Below, piece by piece: positions 35,361-47,033 of a stretch of 64,000 nucleotides of DNA (its first letter is position 1; every line of letters starts with the position of its first letter). A program made the translations under genes and the position numbers. The stretch is from Hyaloscypha bicolor E (Eukaryota > Ascomycota > Leotiomycetes > Helotiales > Hyaloscyphaceae): the NCBI RefSeq assembly GCF_002865645.1, contig NW_020194691.1:1116001-1180000 (forward strand), read 5' to 3'. The notes under the pieces are model-generated. The model searched no databases and was not told the DNA's origin. It saw only the letters and a list, made by a program, of their open reading frames with translations.

Positions 35361-36770
35361 TAGTTGAAGTTTTATAATAAAGGTAATATAAGTATTTATA
35401 TACTTATAATAATATTCTAGGCAATTCTAATATAATAATAGCTATAGAACTTCTTATATAATAGCAGATCTATAGACCCTTGCAAGTCAGATTAAAGACT
35501 TAAGGATTTATAGAATATATAATATATTAAAGTTATCTAGTAAGTAGTTACTTTATACTCATTATTTAGATAAGTAAACTAATAGGAATTCTGTACTTAT
35601 AGTAGTAAAGTAATGTTTAAGATAATATAATTGCAAAATAGACTATAGTAATAATTATAAAATATATACTAAAATATTTCGTTTACTTTTCTTAAGTTAT
35701 TATTGCCCTCTAAGGCTCCTATATATATATACCGTATAACCTTCTTGCTTTGCGTCTCTTATTTCTTTATAGGACTTGCGAATATATTATTTTTTTAATT
35801 TTTTTTATATGCTATACTCGTTGTATTCTAACCTTATTAATAATTATGCCTGCTATTATGTTTTTGGCCAAGGGATTCAGAACGAGAGGAGAAGAGGTTA
35901 CTTTAAAGAAATAGGCTCTGAAATTCGCAGGATTTATAGGTCTAAGGATAAGTAAATATATCTTTTGAGTATAATACTTTACTTATATAAGGTTAATATA
36001 ATAGCGGATTTGTAATAAATAGTATATGCGTGAGAATAATACTAGTCTAGTATATATATCTAACTTTTCTTTTATTTATAAGCTATAAAAGTACAGGTAG
36101 ATATTATAGGCTTTATAAGGCTTCGTAATTAGTACTAGTAAGAAAAGCTGCCTGTTAGTTAGATTATCTCTAATACAGATTACAATCTATAAACTCCTCT
36201 TATTTAGATACTCTAGACTGAGGCGTCTTGCCTAATGAAAGCTGTGTTTGTATTTCTTGTTTATACTTCTTATCTCGAGCAGTGCCTTTTGACTGATTTC
36301 CTAGCGGCGTAACTAATCCTTCCGTAATACCTGAGGCAAGAAGGTATTGTACTTTTGTGGTACTAATATTCGAGGACTTATATTTTAATAGGTTGAACTT
36401 CGTATGCTTCCTAAAAGTGGCCGCTTGTAAATCAAATGGTATTAAGGTTGTCCTTAGGCACTAATCGAGAAACATAATATTGCAGAATTTTGAAAGCAAG
36501 GGAAAAGAGAAAGATCCTAAAAATATACTAACCGAAATCAAAAAACCACTTTTACTAGTACGAACTACTCTTTGAGTTAGTATTATAATAATAACGTCAC
36601 TATCCTCTCTTTAGTAGTTTTGGTCCCATTTACCTAGGTTCAGTTAGTTCGTTTAACCTTTCGAGGTTAGTTAATATAAATAGACGTAGGGCGTACTAGT
36701 AAAAGTAAAGCTGATTTTCTATTAGTACTAAACGAGGAAGTATTGTCTTTTCAACTTTTTGGGCCCAATA

Positions 36771-38456
36771 ACATTACATGTTTGGTATGAATATGTATAT
36801 CCCAGAGCGGTAGTATATAGCCTTAATTAAAATGAATAAGCGACTCAAAGTAACAAACTCTGGAATTGATAAGAGGAAAAGGCGGAATGCACTACGTTTG
36901 GTTGATTAGCTTTCTAAGACTATTACATATCGCAAGAAAACCCCGGAGTACGGGACGTGGTTTTGGCAGCCGAAAAGCCACCCAACCGAGTTCTGTAACG
37001 CCACTATTACTTCCTTTTCCCAAGACTGGGGAGCTATCAAGGAACCTATACCGAATCTTCGATTGGACTATTCACAGGTTACGGGAACCCTGAACCAGAT
37101 ACAGGTCGCTCAGCCCGGGAAAAATATAGAGATTGGTCCCTGTAAATCCTGGAGGGTTCTGGCCTTGGCTATTCGGAAAATTATGCCACTTATTCGTATA
37201 GCTCCTTCAGAGAGACAATTTGAACTTCACCAATCACTTGACTATGGGAGGAGGGGCTTCTTGGAAGAGCCTCTGTAATAGCATAACTGGCACAACTTAG
37301 TATCACGTCCGAGATAATACAAAATTTTATTCACTTGCCCTATTTGTAATATTGTCGTGATTTTTAGAGACTAGCAGAATAACATGCGATAAGTCATCCT
37401 GAACGGGGCTCGTTAGTCCGATTTTAATCAAAATAGCTATACGTAATAATAGTACCTCATTTTGGCGCTAGACGCTGCCCTACCAAACATGGCCTCCAAC
37501 GTCGCCAATATAGTTTTCCACGCTCTTTACCGTTGGCTCTCCACCACACATTACTTTATCTATACTGGTACTTGTCGCATCAGCTTGGCATCTCCGTCAA
37601 TCGAGCCTCATCATCCGCCAATTATGAGGCAAGGTCCTGCTATCCTCTACAAGTTGGTCTCGCAAACGAAGTTCAAAATATAATAAAGTCAGGATAAGCT
37701 GTGGCGATGATATGGAACAGGAAGAGGCGCCAGCTTGAAGATTCGCGAGGATGTAAGCAAGGATAAGAAGGGGAAGCCTATCATGTGAGCTTACAGCACG
37801 TTTGGGTGTTTGACAAGACCAGGCTGGCACTCTACCCCTGCAAGACCTCACCTGCACTTGCTACTTCTCGGCTGCGCTGACAAATAAGATACGAATCCGC
37901 AGGTGGGCACATAGGATAGTTTGCGGCTATATGCTTTACTAGGTGGAATACAATAAATTTGATGCAGAAAATGTTCCTCGGAGAGCCAACCCAAATGCAA
38001 AGTACGCTCTACGGCTCGTTCACAAGCCCCCTTTTTGATTACATACATTTACCGTTAAAATCTCCAGTTGTCCTTCTGGCTGAGAGTCAGATTCTAGAAT
38101 TCCCACCCTTGTCTTTCTACCAAGCTAGACTGTGTAGAAGACGGATTTAGCCAGTTGTAATACAGTATCAAGTAGGGCAACTTACTTTTGCAAACTTTGA
38201 TCGAGTACGGATTCGGGGACGTGCACTGAATACGCAGTAGTTGATTGAAATGGTCGTTGACCATCTACTGGCCTGCCTTCGACAAGCAGATCTCCGAGGC
38301 CCACCCCGCTCCTTCCTCTCTCTCTCGATCCGTTCAACCCCACTGCGAAACCATCCAGTATCGTCAACCATCCACGGCTGTCAACCACACTAGACAGTAC
38401 TGGATTGGCTGCAGTCTTCTATTAGTTATCGTCCCTGGCTGCCTCCACATTATCTA
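36771..38456. other. Unmutated patch, no supported gene
   Basis: Normal dinucleotide composition returns here. Several open frames of 60-115 codons exist on both strands (for example 36866-37093, 38245-38589) but none shows a domain, splice-consistent extension or conserved pattern I recognise. Probably decayed genic or intergenic sequence. Confidence 0.45.
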
Positions 38457-39059
38457 TCAGAAGACCACCTTGGCTTCCACAACGCGCACTACACACCCTT
38501 CCAACTCACGCGCTATCGCGTCTTTCCATATCTGCCAGGAAGGCGAATCTACCTCAGAAAACCTGATATGTTCTGGATACTTGAACTGAGACAACTTAAG
38601 GAACCCGGTTTGCCCAATAATAAGGATAATTTCCCTAAGCTTGCGAGGAGATAAACGCTTAATGGCGATAAGTAGCGTCTCGAGATCATTAACCGAGGAA
38701 AATTCAATGGCTAGAGACTGGATCTTCTCCTTAAGATTAGGGAATGAGCTAGACGCATCTGCAAACATCTTAGGTTCAATAACGAGATAGAGAGTATCGT
38801 GAGCGAGATTAATATATATCGGTAGTAGCTTATCATGAGCAAAAGCGGGCTCGAAAACAGAGAGAGCTTCTTCTCGAGAATTTCGGCAGGTATAAAGTGC
38901 TAATAAAGCGCGAGCGCCACAAAAGAAGAAGTGACCATCCGTATTATGTAGTTAAATAATATAAGGACCTGGGAGAGCGCACTTCCAGATCTTGGTTCGG
39001 AGTTCGATAGGGAGGTACGGAAAGAGGGTAAACATAGGCGGTGGGCCATCTCGAGTCAT
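38457..39059 (-). pseudogene. 2EXR-domain protein gene with one in-frame stop
   Basis: From ATG 39057-39059 to TGA 38457-38459 the frame spans 201 codons. It starts MTRDGPPPMFTLFPYLPIEL and continues RTKIWKCALPGP, a typical 2EXR start (F-x-x-F-P-x-L-P-x-E-L-R-x-K-I-W). It then shows LLALYTCRNSREEALSVFEP and HDTLYLVIEPKMFADASSS, the C-R-x-S-R-x-x-A and D-T-x-Y-L boxes of the family. 2EXR proteins are abundant in ascomycetes and of unknown function. Codon 36 is TAA (38952-38954), which a single C-to-T change from CAA (Gln) would explain, so RIP leakage probably inactivated the gene. A second start downstream would lose the domain's first box. Confidence 0.75.
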
Positions 39060-41500
39060 TATACCAGCTAATATTATCGGTATTAATATACCCAACCCAC
39101 CGCGGATAATTAATCTCGAGATATCAGACGGTTAATAGCAAAGTTATAGTGCTCGTACGTGGTGGTAGGCGATTCGGATTTACTACGGAAGAGTTGGAAT
39201 TAGACGTCTATAAGAAAGGTGGAGGGGAATTAACGAAAAACGTAAATAAACCTAGTAATAGTGACTTGCGAAGTAGGGTACTAAGGGGGCAATTTGAACG
39301 TGTGCGTTAGAGAGAGAGAAGAGTATAATAGAAGAGTAGTATTCGGTGGGCAGAAGCATAGTATTTATGCCGCAGTGGCCCTGGACCTGGACCTCGACGC
39401 GGCCGCACCAGGGGCGGCGCAGGCCGGGGCGCATAATCGGGTATTTTATTAACGATGCCAAAATCCACTTCTATCTTTAACTACCTGGTAAAGGCATCAA
39501 GTGCAATACTATTTCGAATAATTCCGATACTAAGGAAGAAATAAGAATGAATTCTGTCAAATATAAAGAAAACTATTTCTTTTATTTTATTTTACGGAGA
39601 AGTACTATATATCATAAAGATATTTATACTAGTCTCTCCTCTATAATCCTTATCTCTTTTGCCCGTAATATAGAATTTAAACCCTATAATATTACAAGTA
39701 TATCTTTCTGCTTAAGTAGTAGCTTTCTTTATTAAAATCAAAACCCACGATATCCCTAAATATCTTTTTCTTCTTATTTTCCTATCTTTATAATTTGAAT
39801 ATCTTCTAAAGTTACTATCTATAGATTCTCCTGCCCAAATAAGCTTGTAATATGCCATAGTACGCATAACCTCTTTAAGGCTATTTATGGATATAATACT
39901 GTGCCTGTTAGGACGGCTCGCTATACTAGTAATAGCTTACTATCCCGGTATTACACTATTATAGCCTATAAATCTCTAACCCAATATAGTAGTTAGGTTC
40001 CCCTATCCCTTGGTAATTACTTTCGGAGATTACTCTCTTAAAGGTATATCTATTCTCAGAGCTAAAATTATAATAAGAAGTAGTATTAATAATCCTTTAG
40101 CCTAAAGCTAAAGTATCTTACTACCACTTAACTATATAAACCACGAGAATATTAGGCTATAGCCAGGCTTAATAGCAATTAATAAGTCAGTAGCTAAGTA
40201 GCTCGTTTATATAAGACCCCTTTAGATATGAGATATAGGCTACTCAAGTATCCCTATTAGTATATATGGTTAATAGGATTATATTATTAGAGAAGTAAAC
40301 CGCCGGTAAAAGAGTCTAGACCAAAGCATAGTATAGCTATACTATGCCCGTACCCCGTTAGCTGCTTAAGGGGGCCCGGCTTATATATATATATAGAGGT
40401 AATAACCAGGGCAAAGGGTTTAAAGGATATTTAGTAGCAAAAGTCAGGGTTTACCTAATATTTCAAGGCAAACTTAATACTCGATAAAAGGCCCCTTTTA
40501 ATTATATAAAAGAAGCGAGATCCCCATATTATATGTTATAGTTCTTTATTTCTTATCTGCTATCTTAATAGTAAAGTCCTTTAGTAATATAACTTTACTA
40601 ATATAACGGGAAATAGGGCCTCTTACTTACGGATCTTCCCCTGAGCCATCTATTACGGTAAGTTATTAGTAGAACTCAAGTACTAGTATATGAGCTAACT
40701 AGGAAAGAATTATACTACGTTAATAAACGCAGCCAAAGGTTATATAATAGATACTCCTGCTATAGTAGCATAAGTCAATATTATAAACTAATATTAATAT
40801 CTTTCCCAGAAATATACTTTAAGACCTTGCTCGAGGTCCTACTTTAGGCAAAGAGATCGGCCTCACCGCTATACTAGTTAAAGATAGTTACAGGCAGGAT
40901 CCCACGTTACCTAGTAATAAAGATCCTTAAATTAGATAACTCCGAGGTTAATATACTTTACTTATCCTTCTCTTATCCTTACTAATTTCCGTTAGTTTTA
41001 AAGGAGATATTTTATGGAATACTAAAGAATGCCTCTAACAGCCGCCTAACTCTTTAGGTCAAGACCCTTAAGCTCCTTCCGAATATTATAGAAGGCGCCG
41101 TTCGTAAGTGCCTCCTGCTACCAAGCTTCTAACTGAGACCCAGGCTCACTTATCTCAGAATATTTTACTCGCCTATAAGGAAATAATAGATAAATACAAG
41201 GCAAGTCTCTCTTTGAATTTTTAGCAGGATCTTTATATTAACTAACCTCTATTTTAGAATATATAAACTTGCTTTAAATAGAGAATCGAATACTATATAG
41301 TAAGAAAAATATATCTCCCTAGAACCATAAAGATAACGTGGCTGAGATATTACCTAGAAACTATGCGTAGGCTCCTAATAGAGAGCTCTCATACAAGAGG
41401 TAAGTTATCTTCTTTAAATTAGATCTGGGTCTCAAAGCAGGATCTGACATCTTCTATAGATCATATAAAGCAGCTTAGCAATAATAAAAAGGAACTCTAT
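39060..41500. other. Partly RIP-mutated spacer, no gene recognised
   Basis: GC content declines from 39.06 kb to fully AT-rich by about 39.5 kb, then stays mixed up to 41.5 kb with many GGCC/CCGG remnants but few CA/TG. No open frame or family was recognised; this may be an old, partly mutated gene or repeat. Confidence 0.45.
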
Positions 41501-42420
41501 AGTATAGCCTCCTTTTATGCCATCGAGTTATTTATTTTACTTATAGTAGGCAGGTAAATGCAAAGAGCTCGAACATCTTGCAATCCGGCTAGAAGCTACT
41601 ATCCAAGGGCTGAGGAATGAGAAGGAAGGTTTGCAGATCGAGGCAGTTATTACAGATCACGGATCTATGACGGATGCGGATGCAGGGCGAAGAGTCGAGA
41701 GTCAAGTTCAAGCAACACCTCATCAATTGAAACCATCGTCAACTCTCGCCAAGCGACTTAAGTCTTTCGGGAGTGCCCGGCTGCGATAGCATACACTTAC
41801 ACAGACCATACCTCTAGCGGCGTACCTTTCGTGCAATCTGCGCTAGAGGGACGCCGAAGCCTCAGTCGAGGGTTCGACTCCGCTATCACAAGATGCCCTG
41901 GCCGTCTTCCAAGGACTTGGGCTCGATTTAAGGCAGACTATACACCATATATAATGCATTAATGCCGATATAGCCCACTCGATCAGCCATAAGTGATACC
42001 TCCGTACGGATGGAATGGGAAGCCAGGAGGTATGATCATTTAGTAATAAGGAGGCCTGAGCGACCTGTCCAATAACGTCCATTTATTTGTAGAATGGAAA
42101 TAAGACCCAAAAGCTCGCAAGACTTCGGTGGTCGCAGAATAATGATGCATGAGCTTTAATACGCTTTAGAGAAACGGACTTTCGTCCGAATTTGAGAATT
42201 ACGCCACTTCTTCCTAGATATTATTAGTCGCTGGCTGCAATGGCTCATATGAAGCATTGCCTAGTCCATGCATTAGCCATGGCCACCGTTAAGCCTGAGA
42301 GCGTTTGATGTAAGAAGCACTGTATACTGTTACCTGTAAGAGGATTCCTTATCGAGAAACCAATAGTCCAAGCCTCCGTCTGGCCGTTCTCTAACGAGGC
42401 AGTACCTCCGAGCTAAAGAC
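41501..42420. other. Unmutated patch in a RIP-degraded region
   Basis: About 0.9 kb with normal dinucleotide composition flanked on both sides by RIP-mutated DNA. A 79-codon frame on the minus strand (41843-42082) overlaps the cloverleaf-like element and is unlikely to be a gene. The only named content is that structured element. Confidence 0.5.
41782..41890 (+). ncRNA. Cloverleaf-like structured element with a perfect Pol III B-box (tRNA-like/SINE-like)
   Basis: The ends TGCGATAGC (41782-41790) and GCTATCACA (41882-41890) pair at 8 of 9 positions. Inside are two hairpins: CCTCTAGCG (41811-41819) with CGCTAGAGG (41841-41849), and AGTCGA (41864-41869) with TCGACT (41874-41879). GGTTCGACTCC (41871-41881) fits the B-box consensus of tRNA genes. 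However, no good A box is visible, and a canonical T-arm cannot form together with the outer stem. So it is not a standard tRNA; a tRNA-derived element or degenerate tRNA is possible. Confidence 0.35.
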
Positions 42421-45400
42421 ATCCTATAAAAGGCTTATATAACTATATTAGTAAGGTAAATCCTGGAGTTTATTATAGCCGTACTATTAGACCCTCTATT
42501 CCAAGTATAAGAGGGCAGTACTCTTCTCTCTAAACTACTTCCCTCTTAGCTTCCTTTTTATTTTTTCCAAATATCCTTACTACTTTATATTATTATAAAA
42601 ATAATATCTATAGAATCCGACTTAGTAAGATACTATAATAATAGATATATATTTTATACTAATATTAGTTTAAAAAGAACTCAGAAGTCCTATAATAATT
42701 TAACTATGGCCTCTAAGTTAAGAAAGAGGCAGGTATGCCCTTAAGAGAGTTCTCGAGATAAGAGTTCCAGATATAGTATTATAAAGTCTTACTAATTATA
42801 AAATAGACTAGCTAATTATAATTAATAATAATATGGATTTACTAAAACGGACGGCTTCTACTCAGGAACTAATTAATAAGAAGTACTAAATTAGAAAAAG
42901 AGCCCGAAAAATAAGGGAATTACTTTAGGCTATTTATAAACCTATAGATAATATTAGCTAATTAAGAGAGCTTATATAATCGAGTAAAAAGATTATTATT
43001 ATTAGCAGGGCCGGTATCTCTATTAATATAGGCTATAAGTTAAAGCTCGTTTATAAGTTTCTTTATTAATACTAATTTATCTAGTTTTTATCTTTAAAAA
43101 TATACAGAAATCTAAATAGATCTTATTTAATTACTCTCTTTACTTCTCTTCCAAAGAGATAATTAGCTTTTATTTTATAGTCTATAATATATATAAATAC
43201 CTATATTTGAATTTAACTAAGCCTTTATCTTTCTATAAGATTATAAGTAAGCTTATATAAACTTGCCCTTATTTTTAGTACTATATATAGAATATTAATT
43301 ATATTAAATACCTATTACCTAACCTTAATACTAGAATAATACGCCTCTATAATTAAGTTAATTAAGCCTAATATAAGATATATAACTAGGTTTATAACTA
43401 TAAGTTATATTTATTTTAAGGTTCTAATTTGCTATATTATTAAAGATATTTATAAAGAAGCCAGGCCCGGATATTAAAGAATAAGTAATTACTAAATATT
43501 AGTAGGCTAAGGCCTAATATGCTTTTATATAGCGAGCTTTATCTAGTAGTATAAAGCTAGGGATTTCTAATATTTAATTAATAGCTATAAACTTTTACTA
43601 TATTACCCGAAATATAAGTAGGGCAAGTTTTTAGATTAGTAAAAAGAAGCTAATATAAAGTATAAAGTTCTTATATAATTATATTTTTATAGGAAATTAT
43701 AATAAGATTATTTCTTTAGATATTTTCAAATTATCTAATTAATATATATTTATATTACTATAAGCTATTCTTAATTTTATTATTATATATAAGCTATTTT
43801 TAAGAAACTAGAATATAGTTTAATATAGATATTATATATAAAAGCTATTACTATAATTTAAATATCTAAATAGAAATTATAGATATATAATATAACTTTT
43901 TTTTTTCTAGCTTTTTTTATCTTAAGTATATTTATATAAGCTAACCGGATTATATTAGTTATTTTATAATTAGTATAAACTATACTTAATTAGTATTTCT
44001 CTAGTCTAATTATAGAACTACTTACTAGAAATTAAAGTATATATAAGATACTAGCCCTGAATTTCTATATTAGTTAGTTTTTATATAAGAATACTAGTAG
44101 TATTTAAAGCCCCAAATTTCTAGTATTAATAATCTCTTATTAATTTACTAGATTTCTCAGGCTAGTTAAGCCTATAGTATTAAATAAATATAGTATATTA
44201 AAAGACCTAGTTTATAAGGATTAGCTATATAGGCTATAATACCGGTTAATAGAACTTATAAATTAATTTCTTATATTTTTCTAATTAGATATCTTTTTAT
44301 TATATTAGTCTATATCTTAATTAAATAGCTTATATATTATCTTAATAGCTATATCCTATAGCTTAATTTTATTAACCTCCTATAAGAAACTTATTATCTG
44401 GATCCTAGTAAGCCCTTAATTTCGGGTATTAAATAATTACTTAATATATCTTAAATAAGCTATAATACTAATTCCTAATATAAAAAGAATTATATTACTA
44501 TAATTCTCGGCTAAAAATAACTTCTTATATAGGCCTTTAAAATAAGCTCTTATTATTATAGGTTATATCTAGAGAAGTCAAGTAAATTTCTTTTATTATT
44601 AAATAAAAATAAAAATATTTCTAGTTTTATTTTTCTTATTTTATTTCTATAATACTATAAAAAAGAAATATAATTTATTAATAGAGAATACTAATATAAA
44701 AGAAACTTATAAGAAAATATATTAGCTTATATAAACCTAATAAGGCTTAGCTAGGATAATATTAGCCTTTAGTAATTTATTTTCTTTAAAGATCCTGATT
44801 TTAGCTCTATTTTATAAAGAGATTCCTATTTAAGCTATAATAAGTATAATATATAATAAGCCTATAATAATAAGAAAAATAATTAATAGTTATAAAAAAT
44901 TAAAAAAAGCAAGATATAAGAAGATTATAATAATTATAATAATAATTAAGGCTATATAAATATTTAGAAATAATTTATATATATAATATTAAATAAATAG
45001 TAATAAAAATATACCTAAAATAGCTATATTAATAATAGCCTAAAATATATTTTTAGTATAGGAATCTTTAATTAGACTTAATTATAACTTATAATAAGAT
45101 CTATTATATTTAATATAGATATAAAAAAATATATATTAGAATAAATCGGATTTAAAGTAACTATTAAGTAAATAGTATATTTAATTATAATAATAATACT
45201 AAGCTATTTATAAATAAAATTCTTGAACTACTATAATATATAAATATATTTAGAGAATATATTAGATTTATTATATACTAAAAGTAAAATTAGATTAATT
45301 AAAATAGCTTTACTAGGTTATTTTATTAGTATTATTTGGCTCTTAGAAATAATAAGAATTATAATATTAATTACTAGTATAGAAAGAAGGCTAGTTAGAT

Positions 45401-46041
45401 AAAGTAATATAGTAATACTTATATTTTTAAGGTATTAATAAAATAAATAATTAGAGGCATATTTATAAGTAAAGAATTTAAGATAACGGGAATTAATATA
45501 AGAAAAAGAATTATTTTATAGGTAATATTATAAAAAAGCTAAGATTATAATTCCGAAAAGTATATTTCCAGAAATAATTATAATAATAGTTATAATATTT
45601 ATTTTATTTTAGCTAAAATAAGTAATTCTTTAGTATTTAAAAATATACTTATAAAAATATATATATAAAGCCTTATAGAAATTTATTTTTAGAAATAATA
45701 TATTTATATATAAATATATTTAAGATTCCTATATTTATTTTAAGTAATTTTATTTAATATAGAGCTAATAGAATTAATAGAGATATTAAATTACTAAAAC
45801 TAGCTTTAATTAAATAATAATAAGTATATTAAGATAATTACTAACTATATTAATAATTATCTTATTCTAGAGCCGTTTCTAATATATTATCTTAATATAT
45901 AAATTATATTAATAATAGGTTTTCCTAATATAGTATATTATCTAAGCCTTTTATTATTTCTTTATATATATAAAATAATAGATTACTATATAAAACTAAA
46001 GATAATAATACTATTATAATAGAATTCCCTTAATATACTAT
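42421..46041. other. RIP-degraded tract, no element resolved
   Basis: AT-rich with stops in all frames. The first 150 bp (a CCTATAAAAGG-like TATA and CT-rich sequence up to about 42,560) could be part of an LTR, but no partner copy was found in the window. No recognisable domain in the remainder. Confidence 0.5.
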
Positions 46042-46046
46042 AATAT
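46042..46046. repeat. Target-site duplication (left) of outer Gypsy element
   Basis: AATAT immediately before the left LTR; the identical AATAT follows the right LTR at 59316-59320. A 5-bp duplication is typical of Gypsy-type integrases. Confidence 0.75.
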
Positions 46047-46326
46047 TATTATGGTTATTATAATATATAGTACTAGTAAGAGTTAGACTAGAACTAGAGA
46101 GATATCTAGTATTTAAAAGAGGTATCTAGTATCTAAGCAAGGCATCTATAGTTATCTAATTATTATACGTAAGCCCGAGCTTAAGCTAGTACGTGAGCCC
46201 GTATATAGCTTATAATTATTTAGATCCGAGGCTCTTTTAAGATCCTCTTCTTTCTTTAGCTTTAAATTATTGAAATAGAAATAGTTTAATTATATCTTTT
46301 AGGCCCTAGATCTTATACTCGTAATA
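46047..46326 (+). repeat. Left LTR of outer Gypsy element (280 bp)
   Basis: Aligns along its whole length with 59036-59315. Differences are nearly all C/T or G/A. The ends read TATTAT...AATA, consistent with TG...CA after RIP. Contains GATCCGAGGC and GGCCCTAGATCTTATA blocks shared by both copies. Confidence 0.85.
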
Positions 46327-46725
46327 TAATTTAAAGCTTACTTATTTCTTAATCCTATAGAGAATTTAAATAATACTTACCTAATTAGTTTTTAATAAAT
46401 ATAAATATAATATACTATAGCTACTCTTATATTAGTTAACTAATATTAGAATAAAAGAAAGCCCTAGAATAACTAGGTAAGAAAGTCCTAGACCGGCCAG
46501 ACAAATAAATAAACTAGTAATCTTATTACTAAATAAGAACCTATAAGAAAATAAGTCCTAAAATAATTAGGTAAGTTAGAAGAAGCTATAGTATAAGATA
46601 CTACTAATATATTACTAGAAGGTAAACTAGAGTCTCTTATTAAGTCTTTTAAAGAGTCCGAATATTCTATTAATACTTATAATAGGAGAAATACTTTCTT
46701 TTAGAAAGCCGAGAAAGAAAAGAGA

Positions 46726-46730
46726 CCTAC
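46726..46730. repeat. Target-site duplication (left) of nested Gypsy element
   Basis: CCTAC here and CCTGT at 53725-53729 would both derive from CCTGC by one RIP-type change each. The 5-bp length fits a Gypsy integrase. Confidence 0.65.
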
Positions 46731-47033
46731 TATAAGGCATATAATAGTAGAGTAATATATAAGTAATTAAAGTAAGTAAGCTACGAAGTAATACTTATAA
46801 GTATAACGGATTCCAAGAATTAATTCTAATAAGAGACTAATTAATACCCCTTCCAAAGCTAGAAGTGTCTCCCTATATATTCCCTAGTACTTAGCCAGGT
46901 ATATAAAGTCCTTTACTTAATTAGGAAATCCTATATAATCCATATAATTCCGATTGCAAGCTATACCCAAAATAGGAAACTAGATTTACAATATCTAATA
47001 CCTGTCTATATACTATTATATATATCTATTATA
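46731..47033 (-). repeat. Left LTR (3' LTR) of nested Gypsy element (303 bp)
   Basis: Aligns end to end with 53422-53724 (both 303 bp). Ends TATAA...TTATA suggest an original TGTAA...TTACA short inverted repeat with RIP changes. Shared blocks include AACGGATTCCAAGAATTAAT. Confidence 0.85.

Larger units (their letters stand above)
30700..36770. other. RIP-degraded tract with coding relics
   Basis: AT-rich, few CA/TG dinucleotides, no open frame over 60 codons. Contents that can be named are listed separately (tandem repeats at 31.65-32.28 kb, a protein relic at 34.76-35.36 kb). Two degenerate direct repeats of about 48 bp, sharing AAATATACTAACC and CTTTACTAGTA or close variants, lie at 31213-31260 and 36512-36560 and might be remnants of element termini. 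Confidence 0.6.

Noticed and set aside
31213..36560. An LTR element bounded by the 48-bp degenerate repeats
   Set aside because: The similarity is short and imperfect, with no target duplication and no retroelement domain between them.
36866..38589. Several 60-115 codon frames in the unmutated patch
   Set aside because: Both strands are equally open, with no recognisable domain or splice-consistent gene model.
41785..41887. A canonical tRNA gene
   Set aside because: The B-box fits, but there is no A box and the T-arm cannot pair together with the outer stem; kept only as a tRNA-like element.
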